From Methanoculleus thermophilus (GTDB taxonomy: Archaea > Halobacteriota > Methanomicrobia > Methanomicrobiales > Methanoculleaceae), in NCBI RefSeq assembly GCF_001571405.1, contig NZ_BCNX01000007.1, positions 186,001-250,000 of the forward strand: a stretch of DNA of 64,000 nucleotides. The letters run 5' to 3'. A program made the translations under genes and the position numbers. Positions 53,624 to 60,987 of this stretch are shown here, piece after piece. Position 1 is the first letter of the stretch. Every line of letters starts with the position of its first letter. Below the pieces are notes generated by a model that was given only the letters and a program-made list of their open reading frames with translations, did not search any database and had not been told where the DNA came from.

Positions 53624-53860
53624 GGTGCAGAACGAGCGGGCGGGGTGCTGTGCTGTAACATGGGTTTTCCAATGCCCAGCCGGACGATACTGGCCCATCT
53701 CTCTTATTTTGTTCACATCCGTGAACTATACCCGGGTACGTGCCGGAAGAATTTATTTCGACAGAAATGGACAAAATTTGCCGCAATATGCGCGATGACG
53801 GGCAACATCCACGAATGAGCCGTACGGACGACTCGCCGGTCGGACTGGAGAGGAGAGAAA

Positions 53861-53876
53861 ATTCACAATTGTGAAT
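53861..53876. promoter_or_regulatory. Palindromic operator ATTCACAATTGTGAAT upstream of pdxS
   Basis: A perfect 16-bp palindrome overlapping the left edge of the pdxS TATA box (aatatatttaaaacc). It shares the core TTMACAATTGTKAA with sites at 50172 and 56453. Overlap with TATA suggests a repressor site. Confidence 0.65.
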
Positions 53877-53989
53877 ATATTTAAAACCTTACGAAACACA
53901 CCCTTGCTCAAGACAGAGGATACGCTCATCAGGGACCCGTCTCCGGCATTCGGGCACCGGGTTGAGCGAGATCCCGGGAAGGAGAAAAA

Positions 53990-54886
53990 ATGGACTTAAA
54001 AGATCTCAGGTCCGGTACCGAACTCCTGAAGAGAGGGTTTGCGTCGATGCAGAAAGGCGGCGTCATCATGGATGTCGTGAACGCCGAACAGGCACGAATT
54101 GCAGAGGAGGCGGGTGCCGTTGCGGTGATGGCGCTCGAACGCGTCCCTGCCGACATCCGGGCGGCAGGCGGCGTGGCCCGGATGGCCGATCCGGAGAAGA
54201 TCGTGGAGATCATCGATGCGGTCTCGATCCCGGTGATGGGCAAGGTACGGATCGGCCATTTCGTCGAGGCGCAGGTACTCGAGGCGCTCGGCGTCGATAT
54301 GATCGACGAGAGCGAGGTTCTCACGCCTGCCGACGAGGAGTACCACATCGAGAAGAAGCGGTTCTCTGTCCCGTTCGTCTGCGGAGCCCGAAACCTCGGC
54401 GAAGCCCTCCGACGGATCGATGAGGGAGCGGCGATGATCCGGACAAAGGGCGAGGCCGGCACCGGCAACGTCGTCGAGGCTGTCCGGCACATGCGTGCGA
54501 TCATGGGCGAGATCCGGCTCCTGCAGGGGATGAGCGAGCAGGAGTTGATCAACCGTGCTCGCGAGATAGAAGCGCCGGCGGACCTGGTCATCGAGTGCGC
54601 AGAGCGCGGCCGGCTCCCGGTGGTGAACTTCTCGGCCGGCGGGATTGCAACGCCTGCCGACGCGGCGCTGATGATGCAGCTCGGCGCCGACGGGGTCTTT
54701 GTGGGCTCGGGCATCTTCAAGTCGTCCAACCCGGAACGGATGGCAAGAGCGATCGTGGAAGCGGTGAACCACTACGACGACCCGGCGGCAATCGCCGGCG
54801 CATCCCGTGGGCTCGGCGAGGCGATGCCGGGGCTTGACGTCCACCTCCTCAGCAAAAGCGAGACGCTCCGGTACCGCGGGCGCTGA
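53990..54886 (+). CDS. pdxS: Pyridoxal 5'-phosphate synthase lyase subunit PdxS
   Basis: Makes PLP from ribose-5-phosphate, glyceraldehyde-3-phosphate and ammonia together with the glutaminase PdxT. The 298-residue (beta/alpha)8 barrel has [20 protein letters not shown], the catalytic lysine in [32 protein letters not shown] with the second lysine, and [16 protein letters not shown]. GGAGaaaaaa precedes the ATG. pdxT is not adjacent. The operator upstream suggests control together with the PLP enzyme IscS. Confidence 0.96.
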   Translation: MDLKDLRSGTELLKRGFASMQKGGVIMDVVNAEQARIAEEAGAVAVMALERVPADIRAAGGVARMADPEKIVEIIDAVSIPVMGKVRIGHFVEAQVLEALGVDMIDESEVLTPADEEYHIEKKRFSVPFVCGARNLGEALRRIDEGAAMIRTKGEAGTGNVVEAVRHMRAIMGEIRLLQGMSEQELINRAREIEAPADLVIECAERGRLPVVNFSAGGIATPADAALMMQLGADGVFVGSGIFKSSNPERMARAIVEAVNHYDDPAAIAGASRGLGEAMPGLDVHLLSKSETLRYRGR

Positions 54887-54903
54887 TACCGATACATACA
54901 GGC

Positions 54904-54974
54904 CCGGGATTACTGCTGCAAAACCCCGGCGGGATACGGACGAACCATCGTGAGGTTTGCAGCAGAAATCCCGG
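54904..54974. repeat. 71-bp element with near-perfect 21-bp terminal inverted repeats after pdxS
   Basis: The left arm 54904-54925 and the right arm 54954-54974 pair over about 21 bases with one mismatch and one bulge, around a 28-base loop. It starts 17 bases after the pdxS stop and ends 43 bases before the GNAT gene. No T-run follows. It could be a terminator, an mRNA-stabilising hairpin, a small structured RNA or a miniature repeat element. Confidence 0.6.
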
Positions 54975-55017
54975 TGAATATCGCATAAACATATCGGGAT
55001 CATACAGACCAGAGGCG

Positions 55018-55518
55018 GTGAGAGAGACGGCAATAAAATTTCAGTTGGCCCGGAAAGGCGATCTCCCGGTCATTGCAGAGATTTACAACTATTATAGCCA
55101 TCACACGACCGCGACGTTTCACGACGGGGATATCACCCCGGCGGAGTTGAGCAAGGACTACCCGCCGGGCGATCAGGTCTATCGGGCGTACCTGATCCTG
55201 GACGGTGAAGAAATCCAGGGATATTGCGGGGTGCGCAGGTACAAAAATTTGCGGGCATATGACAGAACTGTGGAGATCTCGATCTACTTAAAGCCGGAGC
55301 ATACCGGTAGGGGGATCGGGAAGATCGCTCTCTCTTTCCTTGAGGATCACGCGAGGAGGGCAGGGATACGTGTGATCCTGGGAACAGTCACGGGTGAGAA
55401 CCATGCGAGCACCAGGCTATTTGAGGCGGCGGGTTATTCCCGATGCGCTCACCTCCGGAACGTCGGAGAGATAGCGGGGAAGGTCCTCGATGTCGTGATG
55501 TACCAGAAGGAGCTCTAG
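55018..55518 (+). CDS. GNAT-family N-acetyltransferase (phosphinothricin acetyltransferase-like)
   Basis: A 166-residue acyl-CoA-dependent acetyltransferase. LARKGDLPVIAEIYNYY opens the fold, PEHTGRGIGKIALSFLEDHA is the acetyl-CoA pyrophosphate loop, and GTVTGENHASTRLFEAAGY the C-terminal motif. The nearest style of match is the PAT/Pat-like group acting on amine substrates; the true substrate is unknown. The start is a GTG at 55018 after gaggcg; the domain begins only a few residues later. Confidence 0.87.
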   Translation: MRETAIKFQLARKGDLPVIAEIYNYYSHHTTATFHDGDITPAELSKDYPPGDQVYRAYLILDGEEIQGYCGVRRYKNLRAYDRTVEISIYLKPEHTGRGIGKIALSFLEDHARRAGIRVILGTVTGENHASTRLFEAAGYSRCAHLRNVGEIAGKVLDVVMYQKEL

Positions 55519-55620
55519 CGGGAGCAGCCGAAACGATGAGAGGGCGTTCCGCAACATTTGCCGCATTCAGGAAAATGTCCGAATATTCCCGTCAATGTTT
55601 GCTGAATCGCCTGAGCATAA

Positions 55621-56145
55621 ATGGTTTCCCGCCCCATGGGTGGAGGTGATCCTGCGGGAGGAGAGAGGGAAGCAGCCATCCATGGGAAAGAGAGCGTCGG
55701 TACATCGACGGTCGCGCCGAATCATGCTGTCTCCCACATCTGCAGCATCATTGAGGTGTTCCGGCCCACCCTGATCGGCTCGGTCTACGTGCGTCCAGTA
55801 CCATCAGTTCACAGATGCTTTGTGGGGGCGGAAGAACAGGCGAAGATAAGGCAGAAGGATATGCAGTCAGGAAACCCATTCTTCAGAAAGACGCCGAATT
55901 ATCGGGTTCTGATCGATTCGGAAGGCATCGGCCACATCCGGATCATCAAGCGGGTGAACTTCAGGACGGTCCTCGCCATCTTCAGGGACCTGTACCTGGA
56001 GTTAAAGAAGAAGACAGCAAGACCGCATATCATCGTCTACGTCTCGCCCTCGCTCTCATCGGAGATGTCTGAAAACATGAGGGATTTCCTTGATTTTGCC
56101 GCCGCCTGCATGGAAGGCAGGTTCGAGTTGACGATCCTCGAATGA
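55621..56145 (+). CDS. Hypothetical protein
   Basis: A 174-residue frame I do not recognise. The C-terminal 95 residues (from a possible ATG at 55861) look compact and well folded: RVLIDSEGIGHIRIIKRVNF then HIIVYVSPSLSSEMSENMRD, a pattern somewhat like STAS or SpoIIAA-type domains (inference). The first 40 residues are low in structure, though residues 40-60 again look coding. Third codon positions support coding throughout. Start at 55621 or 55861 is open. Confidence 0.6.
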   Translation: MVSRPMGGGDPAGGEREAAIHGKESVGTSTVAPNHAVSHICSIIEVFRPTLIGSVYVRPVPSVHRCFVGAEEQAKIRQKDMQSGNPFFRKTPNYRVLIDSEGIGHIRIIKRVNFRTVLAIFRDLYLELKKKTARPHIIVYVSPSLSSEMSENMRDFLDFAAACMEGRFELTILE

Positions 56146-56223
56146 TGCGCCGGTGTGGGTTTTTGACGTCTTCATCCCAATATCGGGCAGATACGGCGAT
56201 TCATACGTGAGCTACTCCGCCTT

Positions 56224-56433
56224 TCAGGGCAGGGCTTCCTGCTGCATCAATAACAACCTATAGCCACAATCGCGCAATAACTGCACGGCGAGAATCGCTG
56301 ACATCTCTTCCGAAGCATACAGCGCCCGGGCGATCCACGCACCGATATCGTCAATTTTTGACTTTTTTGTTGTTATATGGTATAAATTGCCCCTATCCCC
56401 AATCACATCACTACGATTGACCATCGAATCCAT
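56224..56433 (-). CDS. Doubtful small protein
   Basis: A 69-residue frame from ATG 56433 (open to 56493). It reads MDSMVNRSDVIGDRGNLYHI then a helix-rich end with IDDIGAWIARALYASEEMSA. The base composition is lower in GC than neighbouring genes, so coding is uncertain. If real, the operator at 56453-56468 lies directly upstream of it. Confidence 0.3.
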   Translation of the reverse strand: MDSMVNRSDVIGDRGNLYHITTKKSKIDDIGAWIARALYASEEMSAILAVQLLRDCGYRLLLMQQEALP

Positions 56434-56452
56434 CGCAGGGACAATCGAAAAA

Positions 56453-56468
56453 GTTAACAATTGTGAAC
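56453..56468. promoter_or_regulatory. Near-palindromic operator GTTAACAATTGTGAAC
   Basis: Sixteen bases with one mismatched pair, hybrid between the sites at 50172 (TTAAC half) and 53861 (GTGAA half). It is 57 bases upstream of the small winged-helix gene at 56526, and on the other side just upstream of the doubtful leftward frame at 56433. Confidence 0.55.
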
Positions 56469-56525
56469 CACAACATGAGTATGGTGATTCCACTATGAGG
56501 GATCGTTTTTGTCAACGAAACTGAC

Positions 56526-56780
56526 GTGAATGAGAAGAGACTGGCAAAGATCGGACACCTCCCGCCGTCGGCAAAACTCGTGTACAAGGTTCTCGAAACA
56601 GGCGGTCAGTTCACCCAGAAAGATCTGATCCGCGAGACCTCTCTGCCGGCGCGCACCGTGAGATACGCTCTGAACAGACTCAAAGAAGAAGGGATACTTA
56701 TAGAGCGGCACTATTTCATCGACGCCCGCCAGAGCCTGTACGGACTGAACGTCCCGGAGCCGGAGGTGATAACCGCATGA
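56526..56780 (+). CDS. Small winged-helix transcriptional regulator (MarR/ArsR-like)
   Basis: An 84-residue protein that is almost entirely a winged helix: LPPSAKLVYKVLETGGQFTQ, the recognition helix PARTVRYALNRLKEEG and a wing ending at YFIDARQ. It lacks an effector domain. The frame's only start is the GTG at 56526. An operator-like palindrome is 57 bases upstream, so autoregulation is likely. It is convergent with the nitrogenase-like operon and may control it, but that is inference from position. Confidence 0.8.
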   Translation: MNEKRLAKIGHLPPSAKLVYKVLETGGQFTQKDLIRETSLPARTVRYALNRLKEEGILIERHYFIDARQSLYGLNVPEPEVITA

Positions 56781-56964
56781 TGCGGCCGCCTATGCGTCTC
56801 GATATAACCCCTTAAACATCCTCCTCTGTCCCTCCGTGGACCGACCCTGACACCATTTTTCACGCGGGAGACCTCAACTCCGGGCTCTCTATTGCTGCAC
56901 CGGTGCGTTCGACGATCGTCCACACTCGTCGACGGCGTTCCCAAAAAAAGGACGGAAATCTCCG

Positions 56965-58320
56965 TCACAGAGGCCCGACAAACGAACTGATGATCTCTTC
57001 AAACAGGGTCAAGGCTCCGTCGAACCCGGCGTAGGTCCGATTCAGGACGAGCCGGTTCAATGCAGGGAACGCGACGGTGATGGGGAGCGCGCCCCACTCC
57101 GCGAGAGCAATAGGGGCTTCGAGGGAACTTGCAAACAGGAACAGGAACGATCTTCCCAACAAGTTCTGCCGTATAAGATGCGCATCTGTCTCGAAGACCA
57201 CCTCCGGTTTGAGAGGGGTTTCAAGGTCTTCTGTGAGCCACCTGACAATCTCGTCACGCACCTCCTCGGGCGGGTCGTCGGTGATCTGGACGATATCCGG
57301 CAGGTAGCCAAGCTCATTGATGAGGAAGCGCGAGATGCCGATCGCAGTCCCCGAATCCGCCGCAACCGCAAAGAACGGGTGCGGCCGGACAAGCATGTGG
57401 GCATCGCCTCCGTATTCGATGAACCGGTACACCCGCCGCTCTTCCCGCGCGATCACGCGCTCGACAACCTCTTCCGATATATCGAAGACCTTTGCCACCC
57501 TGCGCAGAAACTCCGCAGTCTGCTTCGGCCCCACGGGGACCGAAGGGAAGGTCAGGTACGGTGTGCCGAACTTCTCTTTCAGGAGTTTCGCCGTCCGGTG
57601 GCCGTTCCAGGTGGAGAGCACGATGTTGTACTCTGCAGCAGGAATGTCACGCAGCTGAGCCGCCCCGTCGAATTCCGCGAGGAAGACATTGGCCGTTATC
57701 CCGATCTCGGCGAGAAGGTTCTTAATGGTCCGCGCATCGCCTTTCCAGAAGACATGCTGGTATGGGACGATACCGAATACGTTCACCGTCTTTGGCCGGA
57801 TCTTCTCCGCAGGTTTGAGAAGATCCTCTATCAACCCCTCGAAGAAGAGCTCATAGCCTTCGTATGAGTTTCTGGCAAACCCGGAGGACCGCACGAAGAA
57901 GATATCATTCTTCTCGCGGAACTCCTTGACGACAGAGTTTACGTCGTCCCCGATCAGCGACGGGACGCAGCCGTTTATGACCGCATAGAGTTCTCCGTCC
58001 ATCAACTCAGTGCTCGCGCGGATCAGGTCCCGGAGCTTCTCCTCACCTCCGAATACCACGTGGTGCTCCACCAGGGAAGAGCAGGGGGTGCTGGTCCCCC
58101 CCTGCGGTCCGCCTGCGTTCTGTCCCCCGGCGTAGAGTTGCCCGAAGAGCTGCCCGATACCGCACCCGGCACCGGAGTGAAGGATGGGGACGACGCCGTA
58201 GATCCCGACCGCCGTGCCAAGAGCTCCTCCGAGGGCGCAGGAGAACCTGGGGGCCTCTATTGCAGAGGACTCCGGGACCTTCCCCGGGCCGTATGCCTCT
58301 TCTGCCTTAGAATCCGTCAT
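56965..58320 (-). CDS. Nitrogenase-like component 1 beta (NifK-like) protein
   Basis: A 451-residue subunit of the NifK/oxidoreductase-nitrogenase component 1 family. The three P-cluster cysteine positions are kept: C28 (RFSCALGGALG), C53 (LHSGAGCGIG) and C118 (INGCVPSLIGDDV). SSLVEHHVVFGG (81-92) matches the NifK SSMTEDAAVFGG signature. The protein lacks the long N-terminal extension of molybdenum NifK. It starts one base after the NifD-like stop and ends the operon. It should form a heterotetramer with the NifD-like protein. It is not close in size or partner set to BchB or CfbD. Confidence 0.9.
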   Translation of the reverse strand: MTDSKAEEAYGPGKVPESSAIEAPRFSCALGGALGTAVGIYGVVPILHSGAGCGIGQLFGQLYAGGQNAGGPQGGTSTPCSSLVEHHVVFGGEEKLRDLIRASTELMDGELYAVINGCVPSLIGDDVNSVVKEFREKNDIFFVRSSGFARNSYEGYELFFEGLIEDLLKPAEKIRPKTVNVFGIVPYQHVFWKGDARTIKNLLAEIGITANVFLAEFDGAAQLRDIPAAEYNIVLSTWNGHRTAKLLKEKFGTPYLTFPSVPVGPKQTAEFLRRVAKVFDISEEVVERVIAREERRVYRFIEYGGDAHMLVRPHPFFAVAADSGTAIGISRFLINELGYLPDIVQITDDPPEEVRDEIVRWLTEDLETPLKPEVVFETDAHLIRQNLLGRSFLFLFASSLEAPIALAEWGALPITVAFPALNRLVLNRTYAGFDGALTLFEEIISSFVGPL

Positions 58321-58321
58321 A

Positions 58322-59875
58322 TTATACCACCCTCTTCATGTAGTACAGCGGGTTGCTCTGCTTGAACCACCAGTCGCGGTAGCTGTCTTTCGTCTTCTCT
58401 TTGAGGGTCTTCTGGAACGACCTGCTCTTCAATGCCTGGAGCAGGAAGTTTCCGTAGGCCACCGCCCCCGTATAGCCGCTCTGGGCGCTCCAGGGATGCG
58501 GGTCGCCGCGCAGGGCGTGGATCCGGGTCGCACCCTTGATCCGCTTGTACGCTCCTCCCTGGAACGGGCAGGTGAGCGTCAGATCGGGGTCGAGCTTCGT
58601 CGTGATATGCGACTGCTCCGCCGCCTGGAACGTATTGACCAGCAGGTCGAAGTCGCCGACCCGGGAGACGACCTCCTCGAGTTCTTCGAGGATCAGGTTG
58701 TCGTAGTCCTGCGACATCGCCGCGGGCGACACCAGTCCGAGTTCGTCAAAGAAGGGCATCTGCGCCAGCAGCCGCCCCTGGCCGAGCGAGCCGAGAACGC
58801 TCACCTTGCTGCCCTTCTCTGCGGCGATCCTGTCGAACTCGGACCGTATGGCCTGCATCTTCGGCATCCAGATCCGGTGCTCCTCCTCGATGAGGGCCTC
58901 GACTTCGTCGGACTTGCCGGTGTACTTCCCGATCTGCCTGAGCCATTCGTCGGTGTTGGTGATGCCCATCGGCGAAGGGTACAGGAAGTAGGGTACGCCG
59001 TACTCCTGCTCGAGCCCGCGTGAGAGGTAGTCGGTGTAGGTGGGGCAGAGCGGTGCGGTCACGGCGGCCTCCGAGAGCTGCTGGAACTGCTCGACCGTTG
59101 CAAACTCCGGGATAAGGTTTGCACGGAGTCCGATCTTGCCGAGCAGGCGCTGGATCTCGAGGCGGTCCTGCCAGGTATACGAGAGCATACTCGCCACGTT
59201 CACGAGGTCCGTCTGCTTCTTCTCCGGCTTCTTCACCAGATACTTCAGCACCGCATGCCAGAAGGCGTCATAGCCGGTCTGCACGATCCTGGAGCGCACC
59301 CCCTCACAGTGGATGGGCACGAGCCGTGCGTCGATATGCGGCTGAACGTCGGCAACCGCCCCCTCGATATCCTCCCCGATGATGCCGGTGGTGCAGGAGG
59401 TAAGGATGAAGATGGCTTTGGGGTTATACCGCTCTTGAGCCTCGTATATTGCCTTCTTCAACTTATCCCCCGCTCCGTAGACGACGTCCTTCTCGCGCAG
59501 ATTCGTGGTCATCCAGTGGAGGTCGTACTCGGCCGGTCTTCCCAGCTCGACGGGAACCCCCCGGAAGAGTTCCCGGTACCCGAGGGCCGAGGACGAGCAC
59601 CCGACCGGCGCGTGGAAGATCGTCGCAGCATCCCGTATGGTGCCGACGCGGACGGAGAGGTAGAAGTTCAGCGAGCAGCCGGATGACTGTGCAAAACCAC
59701 GCTCGTGGTTCTGCAGGCACCCCGACCGGGCCTTCTCGATGAGGTCGCTTGCCTTGCCGTAGAAGATGTTGATGCCGTTCGCCCTCTGTTCGCGGTTGGG
59801 GCAGGTCGCCTGGGAGAGGTCTATCCTCTTCTCGTAGAGAGCCGAATCGGCCTCATCTCGTGTTGCAAATACCAT
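58322..59875 (-). CDS. Nitrogenase-like component 1 alpha (NifD-like) protein
   Basis: A 517-residue catalytic-subunit homologue. P-cluster ligands C67 (SSGCSLN), C93 (HAPVGCSS) and C161 (LTSCTTGIIGEDIEG) align with NifD C62, C88 and C154. C277 (APLCPTYTDY) and H460 (DPHPWSAQSGYTG) are at the places of the cofactor ligands C275 and H442, so an Fe8S9C-type cluster may be bound. By contrast, HCEGVRSRIVQTGYDAF replaces CEGFRGVSQSLGHHIAN: the Q191 and H195 equivalents are Val and Tyr, and the V70 position is Arg. N2 reduction is therefore unlikely; a different reductive reaction is expected. Alignments are by eye. Confidence 0.9.
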   Translation of the reverse strand: MVFATRDEADSALYEKRIDLSQATCPNREQRANGINIFYGKASDLIEKARSGCLQNHERGFAQSSGCSLNFYLSVRVGTIRDAATIFHAPVGCSSSALGYRELFRGVPVELGRPAEYDLHWMTTNLREKDVVYGAGDKLKKAIYEAQERYNPKAIFILTSCTTGIIGEDIEGAVADVQPHIDARLVPIHCEGVRSRIVQTGYDAFWHAVLKYLVKKPEKKQTDLVNVASMLSYTWQDRLEIQRLLGKIGLRANLIPEFATVEQFQQLSEAAVTAPLCPTYTDYLSRGLEQEYGVPYFLYPSPMGITNTDEWLRQIGKYTGKSDEVEALIEEEHRIWMPKMQAIRSEFDRIAAEKGSKVSVLGSLGQGRLLAQMPFFDELGLVSPAAMSQDYDNLILEELEEVVSRVGDFDLLVNTFQAAEQSHITTKLDPDLTLTCPFQGGAYKRIKGATRIHALRGDPHPWSAQSGYTGAVAYGNFLLQALKSRSFQKTLKEKTKDSYRDWWFKQSNPLYYMKRVV

Positions 59876-59905
59876 ATCAATTTCCCCGATCTCAGGTGCA
59901 TGCCG

Positions 59906-60796
59906 CTACGTGCTCGTCGAGGCTATCTCCCGTGACCCGGAACCCGACCGCGCGTCGTTCTTCTTCGTAAGGAGCCGATCTGACCACGACTCCGCCCACA
60001 CTTTCAGTTCCGCTGCCTCGAGCGGCTTTGGCACGTACCTCTCCTCGTTCTTCAGCAGCGTTCTTGCGAGACTGCGATACACTTCTGCCTGCGTTGAGTC
60101 CGGATCGTACTCGATTGCGGTCTGGCCCAGAAGTTCGCTCCGGGTGATCGTATCGGACCGCGGGACGTACTCTGCAATGGTGGTGCCGGTCCGTGACGCG
60201 AAATCATCGATGATCTCCCGCTGTACCGGCAGCGTCACCGAGTTGGCGATGATGCCGGAGAAGAGCGCACCCCCGCTGCTGGCGTACTTCTGTATCCCCT
60301 TGAAGAGGTTGTTTGCAGCGTAGATGGCCATGAAGTCCGCAGACGTCACCGTGTAGACCTGCTCGGCGACGCCCTCGCGGATGGGGACGGAGAAACCGCC
60401 GCAGACCACGTCTCCAAGGACGTCGTAGAGGACGACGTCCGGCTTGTACTCCTCAAAGACCTTCTTCTGCCGGAGGAGCTCGATTGCAGCGATGATCCCG
60501 CGTCCGGCGCAGCCGACGCCCGGCTCCGGGCCCCCGGCCTCTATGCAGAGGACGCCGCCGAACCCTTCGTAGACGATATCATCCAGCTCGACCGGCTTTC
60601 CGCTCCTGATGGCATCGAGGACCGTCGGGATCGATCTCCCTCCACGGAGGTTGTTGGTCGAGTCGCTCTTTGGGTCGCATCCGATCTGGATGACGCGTTT
60701 TCCCATATCGGCAAGGGCTGCGCTGAGATTGGATGTCGTCGTCGATTTTCCGATTCCGCCTTTGCCATAGATGGCAACACTTCGGATCTTCGTCAT
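59906..60796 (-). CDS. Nitrogenase iron protein-like (NifH-like) ATPase
   Basis: A 296-residue electron donor to the NifDK-like pair. It has the P-loop YGKGGIGKSTTTSNL (10-24), IGCDPKSDSTNN, the two bridging cluster cysteines C96 (GPEPGVGCAGRG) and C132 (GDVVCGGFSVPI), and the R99 that matches the ADP-ribosylated arginine of NifH. ATG 60796 follows GGAGG and gives the family N terminus; the longer frame does not. It is the first gene of the HDK operon; a TATA-like tgtatattt (minus strand, 60858-60866) and a ATTTGCGGCAAAT palindrome (60889-60901) lie upstream. Confidence 0.93.
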   Translation of the reverse strand: MTKIRSVAIYGKGGIGKSTTTSNLSAALADMGKRVIQIGCDPKSDSTNNLRGGRSIPTVLDAIRSGKPVELDDIVYEGFGGVLCIEAGGPEPGVGCAGRGIIAAIELLRQKKVFEEYKPDVVLYDVLGDVVCGGFSVPIREGVAEQVYTVTSADFMAIYAANNLFKGIQKYASSGGALFSGIIANSVTLPVQREIIDDFASRTGTTIAEYVPRSDTITRSELLGQTAIEYDPDSTQAEVYRSLARTLLKNEERYVPKPLEAAELKVWAESWSDRLLTKKNDARSGSGSREIASTST

Positions 60797-60857
60797 GGAA
60801 CCTCCTTGTGGAGTATACAGTTCTCCTCGGGAAGGGATAATATCCGGCAAACCGGCC

Positions 60858-60901
60858 AAATATACACGATTTTTCTGGAAAAAGAGTCATTTGCGGCAAA
60901 T
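60858..60901 (-). promoter_or_regulatory. Promoter region of the nitrogenase-like operon with 13-base palindrome
   Basis: On the coding strand a TATA-like tgtatatttgg (60856-60866) is preceded by ATTTGCCGCAAAT (60889-60901), a perfect palindrome around one central base. AATTTGCCGCAA occurs also at 53775-53786 and, in part, at 55556-55565. The GGAA-N6-TTCC operator of NrpR is not seen here. Confidence 0.5.
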
Positions 60902-60987
60902 TATGCCGGACGGATCCAGGGTAGAGAAGCGGTACGGTGAAACGATCGGGAGGGCCGTAGCCGATCTGCCCGTCGAGGGGCTCTCCG

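Larger units (their letters stand above)
53331..53989. other. Non-coding region upstream of pdxS with several inverted repeats
   Basis: No gene is convincing in these 659 bases. It contains a 10-bp inverted repeat (53584-53593 and 53614-53623) with an inner GGC/GCC pair, GTTCAC-atcc-GTGAAC (53711-53726), an AATTTGCCGCAA element (53775-53786) and the operator at 53861-53876 next to a TATA box (aatatatttaaaacc, 53874-53888). The leader of pdxS would be about 75 bases. Confidence 0.5.

Noticed and set aside
53439-53798. Small frames in the pdxS upstream region
   Set aside because: No coding bias, no start signals and unconvincing translations on either strand.
53996-55033. 345-codon frame antisense to pdxS
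   Set aside because: Shadow of the pdxS reading frame that happens to stay open past its end.
56224-56493. 89-residue leftward protein as a firm gene
   Set aside because: Lower GC and overlap of the operator-like palindrome with its first codons make the longer form unlikely; only a shorter, doubtful version is listed.
56965-60796. True nitrogenase (nifHDK) for N2 fixation
   Set aside because: Equivalents of key residues around the cofactor (Q191, H195, V70) are changed, and nifE, nifN, nifB and the glnB-like nifI genes usual in methanogens are absent from the neighbourhood.
56965-60796. F430 synthesis enzyme CfbCD or dark protochlorophyllide reductase
   Set aside because: CfbCD has one NifD-like subunit of smaller size and no NifK partner; the 517- and 451-residue pair with complete P-cluster cysteines on both subunits does not fit. 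Chlorophyll genes are not expected in a methanogen.
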